From Enchytraeus crypticus (taxonomy: Eukaryota > Annelida > Clitellata > Enchytraeida > Enchytraeidae), in the NCBI GenBank assembly GCA_905160935.1, contig CAJHZI010000449.1:1399001-1463000 (forward strand): 64,000 bases of DNA, in the 5' to 3' direction. Shown in pieces: positions 44,517-56,364 of the stretch (within the stretch, counting starts at the first letter, position 1; each line of letters begins with the position of its first letter). The translations under genes were made by a program, and so were the position numbers. The notes under the pieces were generated by a model that was given only the letters and a program-made list of their open reading frames with translations, was not told the origin of the DNA and made no database searches.

Positions 44517-44640
44517 AATCTCTCTCTCCCTCTTATTGCACTGCCTACAGGCAGATCCATGGTATATAAAACCTCCACTCTTCTCTGTCTTCTGCTTTCC
44601 TCTTTATGTCCACATATGCGTGGGTCTTTATTCCCTTAAA
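44517..44640 (-). mobile_element. RTE-like LINE 3' fragment, short
   Basis: CTCTTATTGCACTGCCTACA, GGCAGATCCATGGTATATAA, then CTCTGTCTTCTGCTTTCC; the antisense of the RTE 3' end, with (CT)n at the tail side. Confidence 0.7.
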
Positions 44641-44924
44641 AATGACAATATAAAAGAATAAAACTACTTGAATAGTTGATATCTAAAATTAACCGACTAT
44701 GTAGTTCTGGTTAGCACTCACATCACCTGCCATAGTTTTAAACTTGTAACTGTTGAGAATTTTTAGTCGATTGCACATGTGTGTGTTGAGATAAATAAGA
44801 ACGGCTCAGTGGCTCGTAATTACGGTGTTTACTTGATCTCTTCACATATGTCATTATTCCTCAAACACGCCCTCTGTCTTACGAGAACTCAAGTCTGCTT
44901 AACTTTAAAAACAAGCTTATGTGC

Positions 44925-45195
44925 CTACTACTCATGTGCCTACATATATTGTGCCTACAGTTAATGTGCCTACAACTTTTGTGCCTAAAGTTAATGTGCC
45001 TACAACTCATGTGCCTACAACTAATATGCCTACAGCTCACGTGCCTACAGATAATGTGTCTACCGCCTTGTGCCTGAGTTGATGTGCGTACAGCTCATGT
45101 GCCTACCGTTAATTTGCCTAAGTTAATGTGCCTACAGAAAATGTGCCTACAGTTAATGTGCTTACAGCCCATGAACCTGCAGCTTATGTGTCCTT
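44925..45195 (+). repeat. 15-bp minisatellite (TGTGCCTACAGTTAA)
   Basis: About 17 degenerate units. Confidence 0.85.
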
Positions 45196-45242
45196 TAAAA
45201 ACATTTTATAAAATTATTTAATTTCATTGATAAAGTTCGCTC

Positions 45243-45380
45243 TTGGCTGTAGCCAATGGCGATGTCGGTAAGGTACTCGACAGCGAATCAGTACATGCGG
45301 GGTTCAAATCCTGGGCTCGCCCGTCACAAACTTCGCTTTCGAGTGAGGAAACTGAGGTTACAATTTTAGCTTTTTTAGTT
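45243..45380 (+). mobile_element. SINE family A copy, sense
   Basis: GGCTGTAGCCAATGGCGATG head and an exact GGTTCAAATCC B box. Confidence 0.75.
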
Positions 45381-45669
45381 GTTTTATAGACTGAATGTCC
45401 CAGAGTGAAGTGTTCTTGAAAGAAGCCTTTTAATATGAAGTTGATAACAGAGAAACGATGTGGTGTTGTTTCTCTTCATTATGATGAAGTCGGTCAGCTG
45501 TAAATAAACATTATCTGCCTACTCAACCCTGATTGATTCTGACAAGCCTTGATCGATCTGCAGCATTAATCAACCAAGTATCTGATCAATCGATCCGGTA
45601 ATATTAGGCGCAGCATCTGCTCCTCTATGATATGAACTACGAGAGAAATAACATAGGATATATACGCGT

Positions 45670-45885
45670 AGGAAGCAACCTGAGGAAGGCAACCGGAAAA
45701 CACCTCAGAAGCTATACTTTTCCCAAACTATAGGCTACATAAGATATGAATAAGGCATAGACTTTGTGAAGGGATTAACTTGTTGATCTAAGGAGTGCTC
45801 TAATGGAGCGAGAAGGCAGACTTTGAGTTTGAGTATGTACCTTGAACCTGCCACTTGGCTGCAGTGCACTGAAAAGAAAGTGATA
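45670..45885 (+). mobile_element. SINE family F copy, sense
   Basis: Ends ACCTGCCACTTGGCTGCAGT then GCACTGAAAAGAAAG, which parallels the 3' end of the RTE-like LINE. Confidence 0.65.
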
Positions 45886-45889
45886 TAAG

Positions 45890-46960
45890 CGTATGTTTAA
45901 CCCAATGTTAAATAGAAAGAGGGTGCAGGAATTTTCTAAAACTATTATTAATTTTAAAAATGCATTTTTAAAGCAAAGTTGATCATCTTTGGCATACTCT
46001 TAGAGTTACTGTTCTCCTTCTGAATTTTGTTGAATTAAAAGGTCTATAGAAATAATGAATCTACCAAAATATCTCATAGTTATTTCCCATTTCATTCGTC
46101 ACTGTGTTGCTATTGTTAATCGATTCTGAGTTATATCTAAGATGGAATTACAACGTGATCTATTTTTAGACTTAACGAAATTACCGCGTGTCTCTATTTT
46201 TAGACCTCTCGTGACGAACAGTTTGAAATACAAGACTGCCGACTGACTGATTCTTCGTCATATCGATTTCTAGGCAGGAATTACCAGAGGCTTGGAAAGT
46301 TTTTATAAAGGCTGATCAACCTTCATTGATACAGTGCTGATGTAATTACCCGCAGTCATAGAATTTCCACACTGGCTAATCAGCTGTGCAATGACGCAGC
46401 GACTATTTTTATATTGCCTCTAGTCAAGCTGAGGCGGTTGATCTTAATGTCATTATGCAAATTTCTGTTTTGCATGCAGATTAGTGAAGTCAAGAAATAA
46501 CTAGAATTTTTAAATTAATAGTTCCACACATATTCTGTGCTTTGCCAATGCCACTTAGAAAAAATCAACTGTAAGCTCTCGTAAGACGCGACTAAGCTAG
46601 AACTGAGGATGGCGAAGGCATCCATCTCAAAATTACAAGAGTACAAAATTTAATGTTCAGATATTCCATATTTTCGTCATTTCAGTATTTTTATATTTTT
46701 ATTATCTTTAATTTAATTTTAAATCTTTTTTTCAATATGTCTATTTATGCAATAAATTTATTTATGGCAGAAACTCATATTTTCGTTAAAGTAATGTTGA
46801 TTTAAATTGTTCTTACATAACCTCATCAGGACCTGCCTTCAAGACATTCGAATTTATAGCAGACATAACGCTTAAAGTTTTCTCAAAATGTTTCACATAT
46901 CTCAGGGAGATCATTTCTCAGGAGAGAAAGTATTTCAAGGTCGAATTTTGCCGTGAATCG
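45890..46960. other. Spacer, no feature seen
   Basis: Single-copy AT-rich sequence; no ORF with coding character. Confidence 0.5.
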
Positions 46961-46967
46961 ATGAGAG

Positions 46968-47203
<236 letters not shown>

Positions 47204-47699
47204 TAGATATTGATTTGACGCTAAGGTTAAAGACTCTTTACATGTTTTTGTTGGCTATAAACTAGAGTAATGCGCAGAATGATGTGTGAACTAGTTCAGT
47301 GTGAATTCTCATGGAAACTTTAAATCTGGCGTGGAAGCGAGGCGGTAGAATTATATAATAGTTCTTGCATCTGATGCTTCAACTAATGTACTTGTATATC
47401 TCTTACTCCTTTTTGTAGCAAATCTTCACCATTGAAGCCGAATTGAACTCTTCCTTCAGCTCAATCATTTACATCTTGTTCATTTGCATAAGCAAACACG
47501 TACAGTTGACGGTGGTTTAATAAAGGGGTATTTAACAAATAAACCACAGCTATACCAACGCAAATTTAAAAGCTAAGACGATAAAATGTGTTATTTGTGT
47601 GTGTTTGTGTGTGTGAGTGTGTGTAATTGCAAACTGCACTTTCGATTGTGGGTGTAAAATAAAATTAGCTATTTATCATAATTTACTACAAGCATTTGA

Positions 47700-47842
47700 T
47701 TGACTAAGTTAAATTTAAACGAATAGAAAAGTCTCAATTAGGGGATTGGCTGGTGGTGTGGTGTAGGACAGAGAAGATTTGAGACAGTCTATTTGTGTCA
47801 CGACCCTGGTTAAACTGGGATTCAAGGGAAGATGATGATGCT
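47700..47842 (+). mobile_element. Dispersed repeat family D, 3' part
   Basis: TTAAACGAATAGAAAAG, GGGGATTGGCTGGTGGTG, CGACCCTGGTTAAACTGG and GGGAAGATGATGATG. Confidence 0.7.
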
Positions 47843-48037
47843 TTGATTGATTAAATGTCTCCGTTAAAAATCGAATCATTTAAATATATACTGCTTGTTT
47901 TATTGTAGGTAATTTTTGTAAAGCACATGGATCAGTATGCATGATATACTCTGTTAAACATTAATATAGAAATGATCCAGTGATCCGTTATAACACCCTT
48001 CCATTTCCCTCTATCCTCTCCTTCAACTATCATCTCT

Positions 48038-48051
48038 TTCTCTATCGCTCG

Positions 48052-48102
<51 letters not shown>
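48038..48102 (+). repeat. (CT)n microsatellite
   Basis: CT run; the corresponding site in copy 2 (54,098-54,530) is a long CTCTCTAT array. Confidence 0.95.
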
Positions 48103-48103
<1 letters not shown>

Positions 48104-48502
48104 CCAGTCATCTCTGGAATGACTTTAGTCCTGTTCTTATCTTGTAACAAAGAGTCTTCTTGTGATATGAAACTCTCTCAAGCTATGTAACGAACGTATT
48201 TTATCTTTTTTAGTTTGAGTGTTTTAAAAGTTGAAAATTTTCGTAAACGAACATTTTTACAGTGTCTTTTCCTTTAACATGCAGCTATCGAAGAATCTAA
48301 TCTCACACCTAAGCTGCAAATATCTCAACGTTGCGTTATCGCGACTAGAAACGATCTTCGAGACTAACTTAGGCTTCAGTTTGTTGGTTTGGTTTTGTCC
48401 ACCCTCAGTGATCTCTGAGCACACAGGTGTGTTCATAAGGGGCAGCGAGATTCAAGAAAGGTACCATCGTCCACTCAAGTGTCCTTCTATGAGCTGATCT
48501 GA

Positions 48503-48640
48503 TGGTAAAAAAGCTAATGCTAACGCCAGTTTCCTCATTAAGAGCGATGTCAATGACGAGCGAGCCCAAGATTTGAACCCGCACATTCTGATCCGCGGTC
48601 GAATGTCTTGCCGACGTCGCAACTGGGTCCAGTCAATGGA
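48503..48640 (-). mobile_element. SINE family A copy
   Basis: Antisense; orthologous with 55,136-55,276 in the duplicate, so inserted before the duplication. Confidence 0.75.
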
Positions 48641-49350
48641 AGGTCTTTGAGATAAGGAACCGATTCTGATTATTATTATTAAGTAAATATATATTACGTA
48701 ATAATCTCTGCCTTGAGACAAAGTTAAATCTGTAAGATCAAATTAAGCTTCAAGCAATTATATCCTGCAATTTATTATAGCGACACAATATCTGTCTAAT
48801 ACATATCTTCTAAAGGACACGATTTGCAAGAAGCAAATGCCTATAGACTGAACGCAAATAGAAATAAAGCAGAAATCTAATTGTACGTTTGACGAGATTT
48901 TATTATAAAAAAGCTAACAATTTAAAATGCGAGAATTTGTACATCAAAATTTGAGCATTAAGAAAACCAAATACTGATTAAAAATTGTCAGTTATACATG
49001 TCTAAGATTTTCATACTCACCTTGATATGTACATTGCAGACTAGACTGTTTACAAGTGTTATTATTGGTTAAACAGCATAAACGTACCCAGCGGATCAAC
49101 AATACGAAACATAGAATAAAAAGCACAAAATCATAATCGTACAAAAACATAAAATATCGTTATGCAAACTTAAATGCAATCTTAAATGAATCACTAGTTA
49201 TAGAAGAAATGTAGTAGTCTCTTCCATCATTGGCGCATCAATCAGTTAACTATTGAATGAAACTAGTAGGTGCTACTGCTAGGTGCTACTGGCAAATTAT
49301 AATGCAAGATGCCACTAGTAGGTACCGCAGTGGACTTCTGCTCCAATGGC

Positions 49351-50752
49351 TCAGTTGAAAGTAGCGCGATCGTCGTAGTAGGAACAAACGTTGTTAGACT
49401 TGACCAGCTCTACCCCCTCAGGTAATAATCTTCTGCCAGCAGCTTTAAGAATGCGGTCAGCATGCTTTGTGCCGCCGACTGTTATCTCACACCTGGTAGG
49501 ATGTGGGGGCAGGCAGGCCAGGCACAGCACGAGGGTCCTGGTGATGTTCTGGCAGCTCGACAAGTCGGCTCCTGAGTCTCGGGCATACCTCCATCAACCG
49601 TATAAACGTATCGTCGTGTATCCAAGTGCCTCTCGCAATGAACTTCACCAGGAGACCCCGCGAGGCAAAGCTGAGGAAAGAGTCTCGGGTCAATTTGGTG
49701 CAATGACTCACACTTAGGACGGTGAGGTTATGGCAGTGACTAGCCAGAAGTTTGAGGCTGGCATCGGTGACGCGGGCAGCTTGGAAGCTGTGGAGAGGAG
49801 AGATGACCAAGGACTCGAGCTGTTTACATGATCTCGCGGCTTGCTTAAGAACTTCATCGCAAAGTATCCCGCTAAGCTTTAGAGTCAGGCTCTTCAAGGA
49901 AGAGCAGTTACTGAGGTCAAGAGCTAACCTGGCTTTCGACAGCAGAATCTTATGGAATCGACCGCTAAACTCGAGGATTTCCAGCGACCTAGAGAAGACC
50001 GAGTCCGTTACAGCACGGGTAGCCTGCTCAGTGAGATCAATGCACTCGTAGATGACAAGTTCTCGCAGTCTAGTGGTCACCTCGCACATTCGCTTTATAC
50101 CGTCGTCCTCCAGCCTGATGCATCCTATCAACTTCAGAGAAATCAGCCTGCTGCTCAGATGTCCCAGAAAAGATCCTGAGATGTTTCGATTGTCTCTAAT
50201 CGCTAGACGACTAAGCTGTTTACAGTTGGTTGCTATCAGGGCAAAACCGCTCTCAGACGTGTACGGGCAGTCTATAGACAGTTCCTGAAGATTCTGCAGG
50301 AAATAGAATCCCGTAAGTCCAGAGTTTGTCACCGCTAGCGATCTTAGATTTATCTTCTTCAGGTGTCTGTTCGCCAAGACCAGTTTGAGCAGAGAGTCAT
50401 CAATTATTTGATAGGAGAGCTTTCCAGATAGACTGAGAGATCTTAGTTGGCTGCAACCTTTATCCACAATACTTAAAATAGCCTGATTTGCTGTCGCTAT
50501 TAAGGAGTCGCCCGAGTTCGAGATTTCTCTGATATCGAAACTTTTCTTTGTTCTCCAATGAGATTGAACCAAACCTTTCCACTCAGTGCAGACCATTTCG
50601 GCGCTGGCCAGCTCTCGAGGCGACAGAAGCGAGAAAATCATCAGCATGATGTCTGGGCTCAGGGAACTGATGGTTTTCTGACTTCTTTTGGTAACCTGGC
50701 TTACTGCTGAATTGACTCCAGTCATCTCCGAGTCTTCCTTGTTTCTGAACAT
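49351..50752 (-). CDS. F-box/leucine-rich-repeat protein, copy 1
   Basis: FBXL proteins are substrate-recognition subunits of SCF ubiquitin ligases. ATG at 50,752; 421 codons to 49,487. F-box at residues 29-66 (SLSPDIMLMIFSLLSPRELA), then LRRs of about 26 residues (LKKINLRSLAVTNSGL, LQELSIDC, LSRLAIRDN, LISLKLIGC, LTVLSVSHC). Compared with copy 2, two nucleotides are missing near 49,570. The frame therefore leaves the conserved C-terminus after CPRLRS; the homologous end (SSCQNITRTLVLCLAC ... VCSYYDD) remains open in another frame down to 49,351. Either a 421-residue product with a novel tail, a young pseudogene or a sequencing error. I see no introns in the coding part. Confidence 0.8.
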
Positions 50753-50834
50753 CTTCTACTGCTGGAAAGTTCTATTTTTAAAATAACACAACTGTTTTAA
50801 TAGCAGCATAATAATAATAATAATAGCAATTCAC

Positions 50835-50890
50835 GTTTAAAAGCCGTTTACTCATCTAAGAATGACGTCATGGACGTCATCAGCATATAA
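50835..50890 (-). mobile_element. SINE family B 3' fragment
   Basis: (AAT)n, then ACGTTTAAAAGCCGTTTACT and GAATGACGTCATGGACGTC. The same site in copy 2 (58,727-58,775) carries it too. Confidence 0.65.
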
Positions 50891-51029
50891 ATTGGCATCA
50901 TATTATCAATCACAAAGAATGTGAATTTTATGTAAGATACCGAATGTACTGATATACGTGTACATACTAACAGATTTATTAAATAATTTAACTGATATAC
51001 GTACAAAAAGATAATATGGTAAGATAAAA

Positions 51030-51330
51030 AAGATAATGCTGGCTCAGCTGCTGAAACCGCTGCCAATAGGAAGACACTTAAATATGCCGCAGTCTCTGGC
51101 AGCTACATCTTCCTGCCAATTGCTTTTGAGACACTGGGCCCCATCAATTCTGCCGCGTCTGACTTCTTAAACGAATTAGGCAGGAGAACCAGTGCCATTA
51201 CAGGCGATCAGCGTGAAAAAGCCTTTCTATGCCAGCGCCTATCTGTCGCACTCCAGCGTCTCAATGCTGTATGCATTCGTGGCACATTGGCGAATGCGGC
51301 CTCCCAGAGCGTAGAGGAACTATTTTAAAT
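51030..51330 (+). pseudogene. RLE-type retrotransposon C-terminus fragment, sense
   Basis: Reads KTLKYAAVSGSYIFLPIAFE, TLGPINSAASDFLNELGRR, TGDQREKAFLCQRLSVALQR and LNAVC, ending TAA near 51,328. Homologous to the C-terminus of the element at 23,412-24,983 but a different subfamily. Lies in the presumed 5' UTR intron of F-box gene 1 and is absent from copy 2. Confidence 0.8.
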
Positions 51331-51835
51331 ATTTTTCATCTTTCTTTTAATTAAATAAAGTCTTTTTTATCTTATATTTTAGCCCAGGGCCTTATACAGC
51401 CCAGGGCAATTTTAAAAAAAGATAATATAAAATAATTTTATAAATTCGTTAGTGATAACTTTAATAACTTTCCAAAGTCTTTATTTCCTTTAATATAATT
51501 TGTTTAAATAAAATCAAATCTCATCTTTATTAAGCATTTATACTACTATCGCTGTATCATAGTCGAAAATACTACCAAAACTAAAACTAATTTTATATTT
51601 ATAAATCACTTAAATTCTACATGTCAATTTTACCACTTAGTTTGAGCGGTTATGATTCGACTACGAATCAAATCATTACATTTTCGGATATCAAATCATT
51701 TAATGTCCGTCCCCGAATGCTAACTGACTGCCCTGGACGTCTTATTCCAAGTCGACATTAAAATTTAATTTACATTTAGTTTACGAATAAAATGTAATCT
51801 TTAAAGGAATAAAATAATACATTGGCAGTACTTAC

Positions 51836-51990
51836 CAGTATAGAGAGCATTTCCAACACTGTTGAATTCTAGTTCTTCTATAAATTAAACTATAGCTAAA
51901 CTCTGTGCCTTAATTGTACAAAATAAATACTGGTTGAGCCTATATTGATATACCGATTAAATATCCTGAACGCAAAGACAAACGACCAGT
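51836..51990 (-). other. Candidate 5' UTR exon of F-box gene 1
   Basis: Minus-strand CTG|GTAAGT donor at 51,830-51,835 is conserved in copy 2 (59,301-59,306). A plausible acceptor (TTCCAG) lies near 50,765, just before the ATG. The exon 5' end is unknown. Confidence 0.45.
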
Positions 51991-52017
51991 AATGGATGAT
52001 CAGCAATGAATGCTCTT

Positions 52018-52171
52018 ATTTTATAGTCTACGACTAACAATAGCTACCCATCTAGATTGCATTTGCCAATTATATCCTGAACGCAAAGACAAACGACGAG
52101 TATTGGATGATCCCTGAACGCAAAGACAACGACGAGTAATGGGTGATCAGCAACGAATGCTCTTATTTATA
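52018..52171 (-). promoter_or_regulatory. Duplicated TATA-box-like elements
   Basis: Minus-strand TATAAAAT (52,018-52,025) and TATAAATA (52,164-52,171) each lie in a repeated block (CTGATCATCCATTACTSGTC type) of about 145 bp. They are 30 bp or more upstream of the candidate UTR exon. Promoter role is inference. Confidence 0.4.
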
Positions 52172-52179
52172 GCCTAAAA

Positions 52180-52850
52180 CTAACAATGGCAACCGATCTA
52201 CACTGTAATTGTCAATTATTTGGTCAAATATGGTTGGTTGTTGTAAATTTACTCAAGCTTCAATAAGCAATAGCGGCTTACCCGGTCTCACGCTATTGTT
52301 GGATGCGAAGCTTCGGTCAGTTAATTGTTTGAGCTTGTGAAGACTTCAAGCCGTTAACATATTACTGAGAGAGAATCAGCTAACCGATAACATTGACTTC
52401 AAAGCATTCAAGGAATCCTTTTTGAGACATAACTGAAACGCTTATGGCTTGAGCATATAATATCAGTAACCGTTAAAAAACACCCTCCCCCCACCACAAA
52501 ATTCTAATAGATAATGAACAGGATTCTAGGTCAGCAATGAACTTGAACTCTGTCTATTTTCACCTTTTATAATAGTTATAATAACAATATTGTAATTTAA
52601 AACCATAACAATAGAACCTAATAGTAATATTTATTTTATATTGCAATAATAATAGTATTATTAACAATAGTATTACTACTAATAAAAATAACAATAATAA
52701 TAAGAAAAATAGCGATAATAACAATAATAATAAGAAAAAATATTAATAACATAAATAATAATAATAATTAATAATAAAATAATTATAGATTAAATATTAT
52801 AGCCAGATAGAATTCTTCCACACCAGATTTAAGGTTTCTATAAAATTTTA
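52180..52850. other. Spacer between duplication copies
   Basis: AT-rich, with an (AAT)-rich stretch at 52,650-52,790; no gene seen. Confidence 0.5.
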
Positions 52851-52955
52851 CACTGAATTAGTTCACACAACATTCAACGCATTACTCTTGTTTATAGCAA
52901 ACAAAAACGCGTGAAGAGTCTTAAACCTTAAAGTCGATTCACTATCGATATCTTT

Positions 52956-52992
<37 letters not shown>
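52851..52992. repeat. Inverted piece of the duplicated segment
   Basis: 52,856-52,935 is the reverse complement of 47,221-47,300. The (GA)n on the left of that block in copy 1 appears as (CT)n on the right in copy 2 (52,960-52,990). A local inversion at the edge of copy 2. Confidence 0.85.
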
Positions 52993-52993
<1 letters not shown>

Positions 52994-53144
52994 ATCTATC
53001 TCTTTAAAAAAAAGAAACTTTTAAGAAACTTTAAATCTGGTGTGGAAGAATTTTATCTGGCGGTAGAATTATATAATAGTTCTTCCACCTGATGCTTCAA
53101 CTATTATAGGTTGAAACCACATCTCTTCCCACCATTTACTTTTC

Positions 53145-53312
53145 ATCTTGCCTGACTGTGTATTAAAACCGGACCGGAACCGTTTAGGGTCTTTTTCTTT
53201 CTCATCAGTACATTTTTCAGATCGTTTGGGGTGAATCGATTTATAATGACATGTGATGGGGGAACGTCCCTGACATTGTCCTTGTATGAGAAAACGAACG
53301 TTATACCTTTAT
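53145..53312 (+). mobile_element. SINE family B copy, long form
   Basis: CTTGCCTGACTG, ACCGGACCGGAACCGTTTAG, GATCGTTTGGGGTGAATCG and ACGTCCCTGACAT, then T/A tail. Absent at the matching place in copy 1. Confidence 0.75.
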
Positions 53313-53764
53313 TACTATTTTTATTTTATTTTTTATAATAATAATAATTATTATTATTATACTTGTATATATCTTAATATTTTATGCAGCAAATCTTCAC
53401 TAGTACAGCCGTATTAAATTCTTTAAGCTGAATTCAACTCGTTCAGCTCAATTATTTACATCTTGTTTGTGTGCATAAGGCTAACACGTAGGCTACAGTT
53501 GTCGGTGGTTCACTAAAGTGGTATTTAACAAAGTAACCACAACTAGCAATATAAATTTAAAAGCTAAAATTTGTTAAAGTCTTGACGATCAAATGCTCTA
53601 TTTGAGTGTGTACGAGTGTATGAATGTGTGTGTGTGAGAGAGAGTGTATGTAAATGCAAATTGCATTCCGATTGTGGATGTAAAATGATATTAGCGATTT
53701 ATCATAATTTACTACAATCATTTGATTGATTAAATCTTTACTAATGATTGATTAAATTTTCCTC

Positions 53765-54035
53765 GTGTTGTGTCCGGGTTGTGTGGAGAATTGACCAACA
53801 GGTGACTGGACGTGTCTAAAAGGCGATTAAAACACTTAGATCCATACCAACGTCAGAAAGGGCATTCGGTTGACGAGCGCCTAGGCTCCAGAAATTGCTA
53901 AAAAATTTATAGGAATGGAAAAGTATCAAATAAGGAATTGGCTGGTGGTGTGGTGTAGGACAGAGAGGGTTTGAGACAGTCTATTTGTGTCCCGACCCTG
54001 GTTAAACTGGGATTCAAGGGAAGACGATGATGATG
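53765..54035 (+). mobile_element. Dispersed repeat family D, near full-length
   Basis: From GTGTTGTGTCCGGGTTGTG to GGGAAGACGATGATGATG. Copy 1 has only the 3' half (47,700-47,842). Confidence 0.75.
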
Positions 54036-54097
54036 ATTGAAATAATCTCTTAATCGGTTGATACACCCTGCCGCCTCTCATTTCTTCCCTCTATTGC

Positions 54098-54530
54098 ATA
54101 GTCTCTCTATCTCTCTATCTCTCTATCTCTCTATCTCTCTATCTCTCTATCTCTCTATCTCTCTATCTCTCTATCTCTCTATCTCTCTATCTCTCTATCT
54201 CTCTATCTCTCTATCTCTCTATCTCTCTATCTCTCTATCTCTCTATTTCTCTATCTCTCTATCTCTATCTCTCTATCTTCTACTCTCTATCTCTCTCTAT
54301 CTCTCTATCTCTCTATCTCTCTCTATCTCTATCTATCTATCTCTCTATCTCTCTATCTCTCTATCTTCTCTATCTATCTCTCTATCTCTCTATCTCTCTA
54401 TCTCTCTATCTCTCTATCTCTCTATCTCTCTATCTCTCTATCTCTCTATCTCTCTATCTCTCTATCTCTCTATCTCTCTATCTCTCTATCTCTCTATCTC
54501 TCTATCTCTCTATCTCTCTATCTCTCTTTC
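54098..54530 (+). repeat. (CTCTCTAT)n array
   Basis: Eight-bp unit, about 430 bp; the 183-codon frame across it is an artefact. Confidence 0.97.
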
Positions 54531-54732
54531 CAGTCATCTCTGGAATGACTTCATCTTATCTTGTAACAAAGAGTTTTCTTGTGGTATGAAACTCTCTCAA
54601 ACTGTGTAACGAACGTGTTGTATCTACGTTAGTTTGAGTGTTTAAAAGTTGAGAATTTTCGTAAACGAGCACTTTTAACCATGGCTTTTTGGTTAACATG
54701 CAGCTACCGTAGAATCTAATCTAACACCTCTC

Positions 54733-54870
54733 TTCTCTCTTAGTACACTGACTACTGGCAGGTCCATGGTATATAACGCTTTCTCATTTCTCTGTCTTCC
54801 GCTTTCCTCTTCATTTCCACATTTGTATGGGTCATTAAATCGTCTAACATACCTAATCTCACACCTGGAA
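54733..54870 (-). mobile_element. RTE-like LINE 3' fragment
   Basis: CTCTTAGTACACTGACTACT, GGCAGGTCCATGGTATATAA and CGCTTTCCTCTTCATTTCC; tail side is CT-rich. Confidence 0.75.
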
Positions 54871-54928
54871 TGACGTCCCAGGACATCATCCCTGGATGAG
54901 GAAAAGGACGTTAAACCTTTATTTTTGC
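54868..54928 (+). mobile_element. SINE family B 3' fragment
   Basis: GACGTCCCAGGACATCATCC, GAAAAGGACGTTAAACC and TTT; inserted at the RTE fragment boundary. Confidence 0.65.
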
Positions 54929-55135
54929 TATTATTTTTTACCTAGGTTATAAATATTTCAACATTGCGGTATCGCGACTAGAAACGAATTTCGAGACTAC
55001 CGTTGGCTTCGGTTTCTTGGTTTGGTTTCTGTTCACCCTCAAAGATCTCTGAGCTCACGGATCTGCACACTGGGGACAGCAGGGTTCAAAAAAGGCATCG
55101 CCGTCCATCAAATGTCCTTCTGTAAGCTGATCTGA

Positions 55136-55276
55136 TGGTAAAAAAGTTAATGTTAATGTCAGTTTCCTCACTCGAAAGCGATGTCAAGTGTCGGGCGAGC
55201 CCAGGATTTGAACCCCGTACATACTGATCCGTGGTAGCCTATCTTATCGTCATCGCCACTGACTCCAGCCAATGGA
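55136..55276 (-). mobile_element. SINE family A copy
   Basis: Counterpart of 48,503-48,640 in copy 1. Confidence 0.75.
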
Positions 55277-55466
55277 AGATCAGGGAGACAAGGAAGCGAT
55301 CCTGTAGGGCGGAGTCATCGAGAGTCAAGGTCGTCTGTTCACATTATGAGTGTTTAATTAGAAAAGCGAAGAGTTACCTTGACCTGAGGTCGATGAAATG
55401 GGTAGCATAAAATATATGCAATTATATAATCATTTTCTTAAATAGAATGTTGTTTATAGATAAATA

Positions 55467-56360
55467 GGACGTGGAGTAAGACAAGATTGTAGCATTTTGC
55501 CGATGCTATTTATCATTTATTCTGAGGTGAAGATGGAGGAAGCCATGGAAGATGTGGATGAAAGAATAAAAGTAGGAGGAAAATTGTTACAAAATGTACG
55601 ATTTTCAGATGACCAAGGAATGGTAGCGGGCAGCGCGTTTGGACTGCAGAAGACAATGAATAGGCTGAATGATACGGCTTTGAGATATGGCATGAAGATT
55701 GATATAAAAAATGACCAAGGTTATGAGAGTTTCCAATAAAGTTGAAGTTAATATCACAATAAATGGTACGAAATTGGAACACGTAAGGAGTTTCCAATAT
55801 TAGGGTCATGCTATAACCGATGACGGGAAATGTGAGACATAAATATTCCCTAGGATTTCACAAGCAAAATTTGCCTTTGGTGATAGAAAAGAACTATTAA
55901 CAAAAGTCTAAAGAAAGACACAAAGATAAAGATAGCGAAAACTTTGGTTTGGACCACGCTATTGTATGGATGTGAAACATGGACCTTAAGGAAGGAAGAT
56001 ATTAGGAAACTGGAGTCATTGGAAATGTATACTTGGAGAAGAATGGAGATAATTAGCTGGACTCAAAAGGTTACAAATGAGGAAGTTCTGGAGAGATTTT
56101 GTACAGATAGACAGCTGATAAATGTATTAAGAAATAGGAAAAAGAGATGGATAGGACACATCCTAAGGGGTAAGGTCTATTAATAGAGGTCATTGAAGGT
56201 AGAATGGAAGGGAAAGGGGCAAGGGCAGGCCGAGATTAGGTATGTTACTTGATATAAAGACCCTCGTATATGTAGAAAGAAGAGGAAATCGGAAGACTGA
56301 GAAGAGTAGAGGCGTTATATACCATGGACCTGCCTGTAGGCAGTGCACTAAGAGAGAGAG
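55467..56360 (+). mobile_element. RTE-like LINE, 5' truncated, sense
   Basis: Reads GRGVRQDC...PMLFIIYSE, then VRFSDDQGMVAG (the RT YADD/FADD box as FSDD), then YGCETWTLRKEDIRKLESLE, WRRMEIISWTQKVTNEEVLE and KKRWIGHILRG in several frames. The layout matches the RTE/BovB C-terminus. It ends ACCATGGACCTGCCTGTAGG plus CAGTGCACTAAGAGAGAG. Stops and frameshifts make it dead. Absent from copy 1. Confidence 0.82.
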
Positions 56361-56364
56361 AGTT

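Larger units (their letters stand above)
47220..52090. repeat. Segmental duplication, copy 1 (holds F-box/LRR gene 1)
   Basis: Blocks 47,290-47,840, 48,170-48,640, 48,840-50,760 and 51,400-52,090 recur in the same order at 53,030-54,030, 54,590-55,280, 56,765-58,600 and 58,870-59,494. Transposon insertions account for most length differences. Confidence 0.85.
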
